Positions 6,141 to 15,733 of a stretch of DNA of 57,871 bases are shown here, piece after piece (the stretch's first letter is position 1; each line of letters starts with the position of its first letter). The notes under the pieces are model-generated. The model was not told the origin of the DNA. It saw only the letters and a list, made by a program, of their open reading frames with translations, and did no database searches. Made by a program: the position numbers and the translations under genes. The DNA comes from an uncultured Porphyromonadaceae bacterium (GTDB lineage: Bacteria; Bacteroidota; Bacteroidia; Bacteroidales; UBA11471), in NCBI GenBank assembly GCA_900547555.1, contig URHG01000013.1, forward strand, positions 1 through 57,871, written 5' to 3'.

Positions 6141-8090
6141 TTATATATGGTTATATTTTTTCAACAGACTCAATACCCTCAATATTTCACCGACATTGGC
6201 GGCAAGACTTATACCTCCCCGTCCTGCATAAGGAGGATTCCCGTCGAAAAGTTCGGAGATCGTACCGATACATGTATTCGACATCTCCTCTTCATAACCG
6301 ATAAGCATGCGCTCCAAGAAAGAAACACCGCTAATGCCGAAGAGTTTAAGATAGGCATCAGCATAAGCCCCCATGAGCCACGGACGAGCCGATCCCTGGA
6401 AGTAAGCGTTGGCCCGTTGATCCTCGTTACCCACATATATGGGAGAATATCCATGACTTTTGGGACTGAGCGTACGGATACCCTTCGGTGTGAGCAATTC
6501 CCGCGTAACGACATCGAGCGCTTTCTTTCTCTCGCTTTTTTCAAGAGGCGAATAATCGAGCGAAAGGGCAAACAATATATTGGGACGAACACTCCAATCG
6601 GCAAAGTTGGCATCGACGTAGTCGAAAAGGTATCCGTAATCGTTAAGGAACATTTCCTTGAATGATGCAGCTGTCTTTGCAGCCAAATTCTTCAAACGGT
6701 CGGCCACCTCCACTTTCTCGGGAGCAACAAGAATCTGTTCGGCCGTAAACAGCAGTACATTATACCACAAAGAATTATACTCCGACAAATATCCTGTACG
6801 CGGGGTAATCGGGTGTCCCGAAGCATCGACGGCATCGATCCACGATATGGGGGTCTCACGTCCATTGGCATATAACAGCCCGTTGTCTTGCAGGAAAAGA
6901 TTAGCGACTTTCCCTCGTATGACGGCTTCGACCATATCGGCAATAAAATCGCCGTACCGCTTCCTACACTCATCGACCGAGACCATTTTGGCATATTGCT
7001 GCAATGCCCAAATCGCCCATAAAAGGACATCGGGTTTATCTATATCCTTGATAACGGCATCGCGTTCGCCTTTCTCGATCCACCGCCGCAATGCTTTCTG
7101 TGCGGTATTCATCACTGCATGGAACATCTCCACATCGTCTATGGCCAATGTACAGCCGGGCAAGGCGACAAACACATCTCTCGCACTGACATTGAACCAC
7201 GGATAACCGGCCAACAGATAATTTTCATTTCCCCGCTTATAATAGAATTGTTGAGCAGAGTTTTTCAAACAGTTATAAAAACTGATACGGCTTGTCCTTA
7301 CACCCATCTCTTTGGTGTAAAGAGATGTGAGCGAACGCGTCTTTATCTCGCTCGTACCGGCCGAGAAAATGATCTTCTCGCCTTTCTTGATCGGCAGTTC
7401 AAAATAACCGGGCACGTACAAGTCTTCTTTATAATCATAGCCGCGTTCCTGATCCTTGATATATTCTATTCCTTTATACCAGTTGGGCTGCGAAACAAAC
7501 TCCACAGGTTTGTTGAACTGCATATACAACGTAGGATAACCGGGATACAGACAACAACTTATACCGTTTTCCACGACATCGTAATGGCCGTTGAGCATAC
7601 CGTTGGCCACACACAAGGAATTGGCATTGCGGAAAGCCAGAAAAGGACGGAATTGCAGGGTCGTATCGGAATGGGCTTCGAGCAACGTATATCGTATAAG
7701 AATACGGTTCTCATGCGATATGAAGACTTTCTCTTTACTGAAAAGGACTCCCCCGACACGATAAGTCGTCTGCGGTACCGTCTCGCATGTAAATTCCCGT
7801 ATATATTTGTGCCCGTTGGGGCTGAAACAATCTCCCTGATACTTATGCAATCCCAGATTGAACGGCGCCCCGTGCTGTATGACAGTCTCATCGAACGACG
7901 AGAGCAACACATGGTTATCATCGTCCATCTCGGGAATGGGAATCACCAATAATCCGTGCTGCTTGCGGGTATTACAATCGACAATCGTCGTACAATGATA
8001 GGCCCCCGATCGATTGGTGCGCAACATCTCTTTGGGAAGAGATTGCGACAGATTGGTCATTATGTTTTTATCAAACTTCAAATAACTCAT
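6141..8090 (-). CDS. Glycogen debranching enzyme (amylo-alpha-1,6-glucosidase, GH133)
   Basis: The 649-residue protein starts with a GDE N-terminal domain (LPKEMLRTNRSGAYHCTTIVDCNTRKQHGLLV) of about 250 residues and continues into an (alpha/alpha)6 barrel domain. The barrel contains NYLLAGYPWF near residue 300, and GSARPWLMGAYADAYLKLFG and GTISELFDGNPPYAGRGG near the end. It removes alpha-1,6-linked glucose stubs from limit glycogen. It is the first gene of the three-gene glycogen operon. No clear TAnnTTTG promoter could be placed in the AT-rich leader 8091-8330. Confidence 0.88.
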   Translation of the reverse strand: MSYLKFDKNIMTNLSQSLPKEMLRTNRSGAYHCTTIVDCNTRKQHGLLVIPIPEMDDDNHVLLSSFDETVIQHGAPFNLGLHKYQGDCFSPNGHKYIREFTCETVPQTTYRVGGVLFSKEKVFISHENRILIRYTLLEAHSDTTLQFRPFLAFRNANSLCVANGMLNGHYDVVENGISCCLYPGYPTLYMQFNKPVEFVSQPNWYKGIEYIKDQERGYDYKEDLYVPGYFELPIKKGEKIIFSAGTSEIKTRSLTSLYTKEMGVRTSRISFYNCLKNSAQQFYYKRGNENYLLAGYPWFNVSARDVFVALPGCTLAIDDVEMFHAVMNTAQKALRRWIEKGERDAVIKDIDKPDVLLWAIWALQQYAKMVSVDECRKRYGDFIADMVEAVIRGKVANLFLQDNGLLYANGRETPISWIDAVDASGHPITPRTGYLSEYNSLWYNVLLFTAEQILVAPEKVEVADRLKNLAAKTAASFKEMFLNDYGYLFDYVDANFADWSVRPNILFALSLDYSPLEKSERKKALDVVTRELLTPKGIRTLSPKSHGYSPIYVGNEDQRANAYFQGSARPWLMGAYADAYLKLFGISGVSFLERMLIGYEEEMSNTCIGTISELFDGNPPYAGRGGISLAANVGEILRVLSLLKKYNHI

Positions 8091-8330
8091 ATCTTATATC
8101 AAAATATTATTGACTCTGTAATAAAATCCTCAAAAATTGATTTCCGAATATATAAAATGATTCCCAATACTCCAAATTTTCACAAAAGATATTTGCCCAC
8201 AAAATAATAATTTTCCATATTTTCATTTCTATAATAAAAAATTTTTTCCATTCGTTGGAAAATTACTTTTTTCTTATTATTTTTGAGCGAAAATTGGTGT
8301 TTTAGAAAACAGATAAATACCTTATATAGA

Positions 8331-8377
8331 AAAATGAAACAGGCGGGAAAATAAAAAATTCCCGCCTGTTTCATTTT
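8331..8377. terminator. Strong rho-independent terminator between glycogen operon and marC
   Basis: A perfect 19-bp inverted repeat (8331-8349 with 8359-8377; core AACAGGCGGGAA) with A and T flanks follows the stop of the MarC gene on the minus strand. The rest of the 8091-8395 gap is AT-rich with no further gene seen. Confidence 0.85.
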
Positions 8378-8395
8378 TCAAGATCTTGTCTTTTC

Positions 8396-9004
8396 TCACT
8401 GCTGCACAAAAGATTCCAACAACTTCGTCAGATTGCTGACGAACATGCGTACCGAAATCGCCAACAATATAATACCAAACAATTTACGCAACACATACAC
8501 GAACGCTTTCCCGAAAACCTTCTCGACCAAAAATGCATAACGCAAAACCAAATACACGATGACGATATTCAACACCAGCGCTATAAGAATATTAGGCAGG
8601 CTATACAAAGCCCGCAACGACAACAAAGCTGTAAAAGATCCCGCTCCCGCAATAAGAGGAAAAACAATAGGCACCAACGTCGCCGAACCGCCGGGACCAT
8701 CATTATGGAAAATTTCTATTCCCAACACCATCTCCACAGCCATCACAAATATCACCAAAGAACCGGCTACAGCGAATGAGGATATATCGACCTGAAATAA
8801 CTGCAAAATACCATTGCCGACAAACAGAAAAGCCACAAAGGCAACTAAGGAATATATGGCAGCTTTTATCGGAGAAATCTTCATACCCTTATTCTGAAAA
8901 TCGATAAAAACCGGCAACAGCCCCGTAACATCAATAACAGCAAACAACACCATAAAGGCGCTGACTATCTCTTGCAAGTCGAAATAAAAAGATGAATTCT
9001 CCAT
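8396..9004 (-). CDS. MarC family integral membrane protein
   Basis: The 202-residue protein has six hydrophobic segments and the MarC pattern: FMVLFAVIDVTGLLPVFIDF at the N-terminus, and FHNDGPGGSATLVPIVFPLIAGAGS in the middle, the conserved loop of the UPF0056 family. Its transport substrate is not known; the original link to multiple antibiotic resistance has been withdrawn. It is monocistronic, bounded by a terminator downstream and divergent to the Crp/Fnr regulator gene. Confidence 0.9.
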   Translation of the reverse strand: MENSSFYFDLQEIVSAFMVLFAVIDVTGLLPVFIDFQNKGMKISPIKAAIYSLVAFVAFLFVGNGILQLFQVDISSFAVAGSLVIFVMAVEMVLGIEIFHNDGPGGSATLVPIVFPLIAGAGSFTALLSLRALYSLPNILIALVLNIVIVYLVLRYAFLVEKVFGKAFVYVLRKLFGIILLAISVRMFVSNLTKLLESFVQQ

Positions 9005-9168
9005 AAAGCGACAAAAAATTACGGTGATTAGGTTAAATCGTATCGACTACAAAGTTAAGAAAAAAGAAAGAACACAATTCTTTCTAAACAAAGAATTTGA
9101 TTTTATGTTTATTCGTTAGAGATTTGAAGAATTCTTTATATTTTTGAATTGTTAAAATAAGGAATGTC

Positions 9169-9858
9169 ATGGACAGCATGTATGATGTATTGTTGCAGCT
9201 CCCTCTTTTTCAAGGGGTAAGTCGCATGAAAATGTCAGAAATCATAGAAAAGACTCGTTTTCATTTCTTAAAATACCAAGATAATGAAATCATCGCGCGC
9301 CGAGGAGAAGAGTGTACCCACATGAAATTTATCGTATCGGGCAGCGCCCGGTCGGAGTTAAAAAACATAAGTGGTAAAATACGTGTTTCGGAAACTTTGC
9401 ATGCTCCTAATATATTGTATCCCAACCATCTTTTCGGACGGAATACCACCTATCCCTGCGAAGTAACCGCCAAAGAAAATTGCGGTATCATGCAAATCGA
9501 CAAACAATCGTTTGTCAACCTCATTCAACAAAGCCCCATATTCATCATCAACTTACTGAATATTCTTTCACGGCATTCGCAAAAGAGCCTCGAAACTTTT
9601 TTGGCTCTCTCCTCGGGCAATGTCAAGGAGAGGCTGGCATTTTGGATTCTGAGCTTCACGCAACGCAGCGCCACCGACGTACAGATCATCTGCAAACTGA
9701 AAGATCTCTACACCTTCTTCGGCGTGCAACGGTCGGTCTTTATGACTGCTCTCAACGAATTGAGCGAGGAAGAAATCATCACCTACTCTCCACAAGGCAT
9801 ACAGCTACTCAACCGCCACAAACTGAGTACGATTCTTACCACCGACCCGGAAGACTGA
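9169..9858 (+). CDS. Crp/Fnr family transcriptional regulator
   Basis: The 229-residue protein has an N-terminal cyclic-nucleotide-binding-like domain (LPLFQGVSRMKMSEI, then DNEIIARRGEECTHMKFIVSGSAR) and a C-terminal winged helix domain (FLALSSGNVKERLAFWILSF, then FFGVQRSVFMTALNELSEEEII). There is no N-terminal Cys cluster, so it is not an oxygen-sensing FNR with an iron-sulphur cluster. The helix-turn-helix is a divergent Crp type. Its ligand and targets are unknown. It is divergent to marC and followed by a terminator, so it is monocistronic. Confidence 0.85.
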   Translation: MDSMYDVLLQLPLFQGVSRMKMSEIIEKTRFHFLKYQDNEIIARRGEECTHMKFIVSGSARSELKNISGKIRVSETLHAPNILYPNHLFGRNTTYPCEVTAKENCGIMQIDKQSFVNLIQQSPIFIINLLNILSRHSQKSLETFLALSSGNVKERLAFWILSFTQRSATDVQIICKLKDLYTFFGVQRSVFMTALNELSEEEIITYSPQGIQLLNRHKLSTILTTDPED

Positions 9859-9880
9859 GACTATTCCATACCGGATAATG

Positions 9881-9917
9881 AAAAAGCGGAAGCCTTAAAA
9901 AAGGGTTCCGCTTTTTT
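9881..9917. terminator. Rho-independent terminator
   Basis: AAAAAGCGGAA...CTT pairs with AAGGGTTCCGCTTTTT, followed by T residues. It lies between the convergent Crp/Fnr gene and the aminotransferase gene and likely serves both strands. Confidence 0.8.
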
Positions 9918-9935
9918 ATCGGGATATGTTTTGTA

Positions 9936-11129
9936 TTATTTCAGTTTGGCCAACGCCTCCTTGATACGACGCAAAGCCTCTTTGAGATTCTCATCGGAGG
10001 TAGCGTAAGAGAAACGCAGACACTCGGGGGCGCAAAACGCCGCACCGCCTACCGTAGCGACATGTCCTTCTTCGAGAAGATACATGGCCAAGTCGGCCGA
10101 ATTTTCAATCACCTTATCGCCGAATTTCTTGCCGTAATAATACGACACATCGGGGAAAAGATAGAATGCCCCTTGCGGCACGTTCACCTTGAAACCGGGT
10201 ATCTGACGAGCCAGTTCCACGACCAAATCACGACGACGCTCGAAAGCCCGACGCATCTCCTCTACACAGCTTTGGTCGCCGGAGAAAGCCGCCACCGAAG
10301 CCTTTTGTGCAATGGAGCTCGGACCCGAAGTATATTGGCTTTGGAGTTTATTGCAGGCCTTAGCCAGCCACAACGGAGCGGCAACGAACCCGATACGCCA
10401 ACCGGTCATGGCATAAGCTTTGGAAACACCGTTGATAATAGCGACACGTTCGCGCACATTCTCAAACTGGGCAATGCTTTGATGGCCTCCGATATAATTG
10501 ATATGCTCGTAAATTTCATCGGCCAAAATAATCACTTGCGGATATTTTACCAATACATCGGCTAGCGCCTTCAACTCATCGTGCGAATATACGCTACCCG
10601 TAGGGTTGGAAGGCGAGCAAAGAATTATCGCTTTGGTTTTGGGGGTGATCGCAGCCTTCAACTGAGCGGGAGTTATCTTGAAATCATTTTCTATACCCGA
10701 CGGTATGACAACGCTCTTACCTTCGGCAAGCTTCACCATTTCGACATAACTTACCCAGCACGGTGCAGGAATGATCACCTCATCACCGGGATTTACGATA
10801 CAAAGTATCGCATTGCATATCGACTGTTTGGCTCCGTTGGAAACAACTATCTGCTCGGGCGTGAAATCGAGATTATTCTCATTTTTAAGTTTAGAACAGA
10901 TAGCTTTACGCAAATCCATATAACCGGGCACCGGCGAATAAAACGAAAAGTTGTCGTCGATGGCTTTCTTGGCAGCGGCTTTGATATGCTCGGGGGTAAA
11001 AAAGTCGGGTTCACCCACGCTCAAATTGATAATATCGATGCCTTGCGCTTTTAGTTCGTTGCTTTTCTGCGACATAGCCAGTGTCTCCGACGGAGAAAGG
11101 CTTGCCAAACGATCTGATACTTGATTCAT
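9936..11129 (-). CDS. aspC: Aspartate/aromatic aminotransferase, class I (PLP-dependent)
   Basis: Starting at the ATG 11127-11129, the 397-residue protein has the subgroup Ib aminotransferase layout: INLSVGEPDF near the start, SNGAKQSICNAI (phosphate-binding), SPSNPTG, ADEIYEHI with the PLP ring Asp, SKAYAMTGWRIGF with the Schiff-base Lys, and LRFSYATS with the substrate-carboxylate Arg. It would move amino groups between aspartate and 2-oxoglutarate or related acids. An upstream in-frame ATG would add 11 residues, but a promoter box at 11160-11167 makes the 11129 start better. Substrate choice within the family is not certain. Confidence 0.88.
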   Translation of the reverse strand: MNQVSDRLASLSPSETLAMSQKSNELKAQGIDIINLSVGEPDFFTPEHIKAAAKKAIDDNFSFYSPVPGYMDLRKAICSKLKNENNLDFTPEQIVVSNGAKQSICNAILCIVNPGDEVIIPAPCWVSYVEMVKLAEGKSVVIPSGIENDFKITPAQLKAAITPKTKAIILCSPSNPTGSVYSHDELKALADVLVKYPQVIILADEIYEHINYIGGHQSIAQFENVRERVAIINGVSKAYAMTGWRIGFVAAPLWLAKACNKLQSQYTSGPSSIAQKASVAAFSGDQSCVEEMRRAFERRRDLVVELARQIPGFKVNVPQGAFYLFPDVSYYYGKKFGDKVIENSADLAMYLLEEGHVATVGGAAFCAPECLRFSYATSDENLKEALRRIKEALAKLK

Positions 11130-11159
11130 CTTTCTAAGTTTTTGAATTGTTCGGGGGTA

Positions 11160-11167
11160 CAAATATA
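11160..11167 (-). promoter_or_regulatory. Bacteroidetes -7 box for the aminotransferase gene
   Basis: On the minus strand this reads TATATTTG, matching TAnnTTTG, and it would place the transcript start about 25 nt before the ATG at 11129. It overlaps the codons of the longer in-frame start and so argues against that start. Confidence 0.6.
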
Positions 11168-11259
11168 TAAAGAATATTCGGTCTATAAAGAATTTTATAC
11201 CGTTTTAGAGGAGAAAATAACAAAAAGCAAGTACATCAGAAGAAATCAAGAACATTTTG

Positions 11260-12285
11260 TTATTCTCCGAAGATATATTGCCTCATACCGGGCGTCATAA
11301 CAGCCGACATGTCTACCGAATCGACCGCATAGATGAGATATGCCTCCATCTCGGGATGCCGGGAGGCAATTTCCATACTTTTTTCCACCCCCAAAACCAT
11401 AAACGCCGTGGCATAGGCATCGGCCGTCATACAATCGGGAGCCAATACCGTCGCACTCAACAGGCTATGTTGCACAGGATAACCGGTTGCAGGATTTATC
11501 GTATGGGCAACGCGGCGACCATCGACGATGCGGAAATTCCGATAATTCCCCGATGTAGCCAACGCCGCATCATCGAGCATCACAACCGCCTCGATCTCAC
11601 CGCCGGCCACATTTCCCTCATCGGGGGTATCGATCCCCACTCTCCAAATCTCGCCCCGTTCGTTCTTACCCCGGGCAGCGACCTCTCCACCGATTTCCAC
11701 CAAATAATTTTCCACGCCTTTCTCCCGCAAAAACGAAGCGACGACATCGACGGCATACCCTTTGGCTATCGCCGAGAAATTGAGCGTCATGCGAGGATCG
11801 TCCTTATAAAGACGTCCATCGAGAAGTTCCACGCGCTCCATTCCCACCAGATGCCATAAGCTGTCCACGATTTCGGGTGTCATCGGCACACTGTTCTTAA
11901 ACCCGAATCCCCACGCATTAATCAGCGGAGAAACCGTCGGATCGAACGCCCCCTCGGTATCCCGCCATATCTCTTTGGAACGATCGAATACCCGGGAAAA
12001 CCACATATCGGCAATCACCGAAGTATCGTTCCGGTTGAATCGGGAAATAATCGAGGCCCGATTAAATGGGGAAAGAGAGGCATCAAACCGTCGCAACTCT
12101 TCCTCGATTTGCGATTGATAGTCTTCTTCGGACTGATAGACAAAATGATATACCGTATTGAAAACAAGGCCTTCATTGTACCGATATGCCGATCCCGCAG
12201 GAGTACCGCACTGCCGCCATGCAGCGATACCGGCAAAGACCAACACGCACACTACACAAGCCAACCAGCCTCTCTTATTTTTCAT
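11260..12285 (-). CDS. apbE: FAD:protein FMN transferase (ApbE)
   Basis: The 341-residue protein has an N-terminal membrane or signal segment (WLACVVCVLVFAGIAAW), and the ApbE pattern: DASLSPFNRASIISRFN, GAFDPTVSPLINAWGFG, LNFSAIAKGYAVD, YLVEIGGEVAARG, TSGNYRNF, and the C-terminal HTINPATGYPVQ followed by DCMTADAYATAFMVLG, which carries the metal-binding Asp and Thr. It attaches FMN to Thr in exported proteins such as NqrC or RnfG and acts on the outer face of the inner membrane. No target gene is seen in this window. It is monocistronic with a terminator on the far side of the upstream gap. Confidence 0.93.
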   Translation of the reverse strand: MKNKRGWLACVVCVLVFAGIAAWRQCGTPAGSAYRYNEGLVFNTVYHFVYQSEEDYQSQIEEELRRFDASLSPFNRASIISRFNRNDTSVIADMWFSRVFDRSKEIWRDTEGAFDPTVSPLINAWGFGFKNSVPMTPEIVDSLWHLVGMERVELLDGRLYKDDPRMTLNFSAIAKGYAVDVVASFLREKGVENYLVEIGGEVAARGKNERGEIWRVGIDTPDEGNVAGGEIEAVVMLDDAALATSGNYRNFRIVDGRRVAHTINPATGYPVQHSLLSATVLAPDCMTADAYATAFMVLGVEKSMEIASRHPEMEAYLIYAVDSVDMSAVMTPGMRQYIFGE

Positions 12286-12386
12286 ACATTCACTTTTTTC
12301 TGATTCAATATCGACCTGTAATCAATCCGCCTTTACCGAAACTTCTGCAAACACGTATCGGAACGACAGCACATGAGCAAAGATAC

Positions 12387-12426
12387 AAAGAAGGCCGTGA
12401 TTTCAAAAAGTTTCACGGCCTTCTTT
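12387..12426. terminator. Rho-independent terminator after the OMP gene
   Basis: AAAGAAGGCCGTGA (12387-12400) pairs with TCACGGCCTTCTTT (12413-12426). It ends the upstream-facing beta-barrel gene on the plus-strand T side and the minus-strand A/T side; it separates that gene from apbE. Confidence 0.8.
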
Positions 12427-12455
12427 TTTTCACAATCAAGGTTTTGTCATATCGA

Positions 12456-15368
12456 TCAGAAATGCCCGTATCCCCGGGGACCTCGGGGACCGGGTCGAGG
12501 ACCGCCACCCTCTCCGCCTTTACCCCCGATCGTATTGAACTGATAGGCAAAGTAAAGCATGCAATAGCTTCCGAGCGAGTTGGTTTCCTGGTCTTGAATA
12601 TATGTGCTGGTTACCGAACGTCGGATATTGGTATTCTGTTGAAGTATGTCATACACTTTAAACCGTACGGTGGCATTTTTCTTCTCCAAGAACGAATAAG
12701 CGACCGAAGCATTCCAAATAACCTGATGCTGGTTATACCCCTCGGCATATCCCGATGTGCCCCGATAACGACAATCCGTACCTATAGAAACGCCGCAAGG
12801 GAGGAACCAGTCGATTTCGGCTCGCGCACCGAAGTCCATCGTCGACTGGTTATTATCGGTCTGCATAGTATTTTTCACATACGAATAAGAGTAATTTCCT
12901 CCTATGCTCGCATTGAACAACTCCGAAGAGTACCGCAACGACAGATTTTCGTTTATATCGTAATTCCGTGAAATATTTTTCACACTCGTCTCATCGCGAT
13001 TCAACGATACAAAACCCACCGCATTTTCATAGCCGAAATAGGTATTGGAATTGAGGCTGAATTTCTTGTTGCGTTTGAACGGCATATTATAAAACGCCCA
13101 CAAAGAAGCGTTCCACTCGCCATTGACATTCACCGGAGTACGGGTACGACCTCCGTCGGGATTATATATCGTTTTCTCCACAATACCGTTTTGCGTCGCA
13201 CGGCCGTCGATACCAATAGAAAAAGACTGGTAGGTATCGATGTTATAGGAGGTGTACCGCAACGACACGCGATGGCTGAACTCCGATTTCAGGTCGGGAT
13301 TACCGATATATATGTTCAGCGGATTGGTAATATCGGGGGTCGCCTGCAATTGCCGGGCCGATGGTTGCGACGTATTGCCCCGATAATTCAAGCGAAGGTT
13401 TTTATGTTTCGTAATACGGTAACGCAACCGCAAAGTCGGCGAAAAATTGAGCGAATTTTGCGTGATGTCATTCGCGGTATTGCGACCGAAAAGATAACGG
13501 GTCTCCCGTTTCTGATGTTCGAGATTGACACCCACGTTAAAATTCATTTTGGCATAAACACCCCGCAACGAAACTTCACCCCGATGAGTCTGATACCGGC
13601 TACGCGAAACGTTGCTGTAATTTTCGTCAGCGGCCGGCAAACCCAAAGAATCGAGGTCGACGTATTCTCCGTTTTCGTCTATATTATAGGTATAAGCATC
13701 GGAATTGCTGTTGTTGTAACGATACTGATAGACAAAATTCAGGTAGTAATGATCCGACAACGGTTCCACATAAGTAACCCGTGCGTTATACGAAGCTCCC
13801 GACTGAATATTATTGTCTTTCTGCAAACGGACAGAATCGCGTATGCCGGTACGATAGAAATTCAATACGTCGTTGGACGTACCGTTTTCTTCATTACGGT
13901 TGGTACTATAATTGAAACTGAAACTGAGCCGGCGACGGGGATCGTTTTTAAACGCCCGACTGAAACTCAACCGTCCCGACAGATTGTATCCGTGAGCATC
14001 GCTCTGAGAGATAGAACGCTGATCGTTGACACTGTCGCGATCGGCCAATTCGGAATCGCGATATCCGCCCATCGTCTCGGAATAACTGTTGTTTTCGAGG
14101 TGCGACTTGTTAAATCCGAAACGCGGCATGAACTCCAATGTCGTCAATGTATCGATTTCCCAACGCATACGGAAATTCATGTTGAAATTGTGGCTGCGGT
14201 TGATATTTTCTCCATCGCGATTTACAAAAGAAGAGCTGTCGTTGGTCAAAAAGTTTTGCTGCTCGCTACGACTCTTATAATAACGGTCGCTGCCCATATA
14301 ACCCACATCACCGCCTATATGAAGTGTCTTGGCTTCATTTCTCACATTGAAGTTTCCTCCCAACATACCCGCAGTTCCCGTACCGCGATTTCCGCCGGTC
14401 ATCATGCGGCTACTGCCCGAAAACATCGATGCTCCCAAATCGGTCGCACCTTGATTATTCGTATTATTGAGACTCCCGAGAACAGAGTATTGGTTATTCT
14501 CGACAAAACGATTGGCCATGGCATTGACTTCATACATGCCATCAAATTCATTCATCTGTGTTCCGCCTCCGGCCTGAGCCGTACCGAACCAACCCTGTTT
14601 CATGCCCTTTTTCACGGTAAGATTTATCACCGTCTCTTCTTCACCGTCATCGACGCCCGAAAAACGGGCTTCATCGGATTTGCGGTCTACGACCTGTATC
14701 TTTTCGACCATGTTGGCCGGGAGATTTTTCGAAGCGACCTTAGGATCATCGGTAAAAAACTCTTCCCCATCGATAAGAATCTTTTTCACCTCTTTTCCCT
14801 GCACAGTAATCTTTCCATCTTCATCAACTTCCACACCGGGCAATTTCTTAAACATATCTTCGACCACAGCGTTCGGTTGCGTTTTATACGAGTCGGCATT
14901 ATATTCAAGCGTATCTTCTTTTGCCACTATCGGCGGGACGACAGCCGTAACGACGGCCTCACCCAGCAATACGGCATCGGGCTCCATCTTTATGGAACCG
15001 AGAGCGACCGAGGGTTGTACCCTCAGCAATTTCGCAGGCTTATATACTCCCTTGTAACCCAAGAAAGAAATATTTACCAGATACTCTCCGCGTTTCAGAT
15101 TTTTTATAATAAATTTTCCGTTATCATCGGTCATCGTACCCGTACCTGCCACCAAAGAACTGTCGGCAGCCGCCAACAATCGCACGGAGACAGCCACCAT
15201 CGGTTCGTTCTTTTCATCAAAGACCTGCCCCGATATAAAATATTCCGACTGATTGTCGGTCTCTTGCGGCCTGTTCTCAGGAGTCTGCATAGGCGGCCGT
15301 CCGTAAAATTGAGCAAAACCCGATATACCCCACAACAGGAATATACCGAGAAAGATATATTTTTTCAT
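12456..15368 (-). CDS. Outer-membrane beta-barrel protein with carboxypeptidase-like N-domain
   Basis: The 970-residue protein has a signal peptide (FLGIFLLWGISGFAQ), a carboxypeptidase-regulatory-like beta sandwich (about residues 45-120, ISGQVFDEKNEPMVAVSV), a plug-like region (DTLEYNADSYKTQPNAVVED through VKKILIDGEEFFTDD, about 155-205) and a long C-terminal barrel rich in alternating aromatic strands. This is the OMP_b-brl_3 / TonB-dependent receptor-like architecture. No SusD partner is adjacent, so a polysaccharide-uptake pair is not indicated. The tail after the last strand is rich in Gly, Pro and Arg (PRPGPRGPRGYGHF), which is unusual because such proteins normally end in a barrel strand with an aromatic residue. 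The ligand is unknown. Confidence 0.8.
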   Translation of the reverse strand: MKKYIFLGIFLLWGISGFAQFYGRPPMQTPENRPQETDNQSEYFISGQVFDEKNEPMVAVSVRLLAAADSSLVAGTGTMTDDNGKFIIKNLKRGEYLVNISFLGYKGVYKPAKLLRVQPSVALGSIKMEPDAVLLGEAVVTAVVPPIVAKEDTLEYNADSYKTQPNAVVEDMFKKLPGVEVDEDGKITVQGKEVKKILIDGEEFFTDDPKVASKNLPANMVEKIQVVDRKSDEARFSGVDDGEEETVINLTVKKGMKQGWFGTAQAGGGTQMNEFDGMYEVNAMANRFVENNQYSVLGSLNNTNNQGATDLGASMFSGSSRMMTGGNRGTGTAGMLGGNFNVRNEAKTLHIGGDVGYMGSDRYYKSRSEQQNFLTNDSSSFVNRDGENINRSHNFNMNFRMRWEIDTLTTLEFMPRFGFNKSHLENNSYSETMGGYRDSELADRDSVNDQRSISQSDAHGYNLSGRLSFSRAFKNDPRRRLSFSFNYSTNRNEENGTSNDVLNFYRTGIRDSVRLQKDNNIQSGASYNARVTYVEPLSDHYYLNFVYQYRYNNSNSDAYTYNIDENGEYVDLDSLGLPAADENYSNVSRSRYQTHRGEVSLRGVYAKMNFNVGVNLEHQKRETRYLFGRNTANDITQNSLNFSPTLRLRYRITKHKNLRLNYRGNTSQPSARQLQATPDITNPLNIYIGNPDLKSEFSHRVSLRYTSYNIDTYQSFSIGIDGRATQNGIVEKTIYNPDGGRTRTPVNVNGEWNASLWAFYNMPFKRNKKFSLNSNTYFGYENAVGFVSLNRDETSVKNISRNYDINENLSLRYSSELFNASIGGNYSYSYVKNTMQTDNNQSTMDFGARAEIDWFLPCGVSIGTDCRYRGTSGYAEGYNQHQVIWNASVAYSFLEKKNATVRFKVYDILQQNTNIRRSVTSTYIQDQETNSLGSYCMLYFAYQFNTIGGKGGEGGGPRPGPRGPRGYGHF

Positions 15369-15697
15369 TCGTCTTTCGATTCTTAATTATGTATAAGTTT
15401 TGTCGTTTTGACTTAGGCAGCCGCCGAAGGTTTAATTTATCACTCCGTTTTTATTCCGATTTAACAGAATGCAACACCTACGAATATTCCACCTCGACCC
15501 GATAATCATGTATAATCCGACAAAAGTAATTACTTAGACACCATAACAGACGAATCAGTTACAGAAGAAAATATTTTTTAAGGATATAATGAAATTCTTA
15601 ACCCACAATTTAGTAATAAAATTTTCTTGAACCCCTAATGACAAACCGACAGGGAAAAGAGAAATCGAAAAAAGAATTTAATCCTAATATTTTATCG
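15369..15697. other. Gene-free gap between divergent OMP and ABC transporter genes
   Basis: AT-rich sequence without a supported gene. The open frame that extends the ABC transporter upstream to 15638 overlaps the promoter box at 15698 and is judged untranslated. Otherwise nothing is seen. Confidence 0.5.
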
Positions 15698-15705
15698 TAT
15701 CTTTG
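15698..15705 (+). promoter_or_regulatory. Bacteroidetes -7 box for the ABC transporter gene
   Basis: TATCTTTG matches TAnnTTTG and lies 28 nt before the ATG at 15734. It supports that ATG over the upstream in-frame ATG at 15638. Confidence 0.65.
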
Positions 15706-15733
15706 TCCGGCAAATAAAAAACCAGTCGATGTT

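Noticed and set aside
8180..8374. 64-aa open frame on the minus strand between marC and the glycogen operon
   Set aside because: It includes one arm of the strong terminator at 8331-8377 and consists of AT-rich low-complexity residues.
13191..15386. 731-aa open frame on the plus strand opposite the outer-membrane protein gene
   Set aside because: Long antisense shadow of the minus-strand barrel gene; it has no domain signs, while the minus strand has signal peptide, N-domain and barrel motifs.
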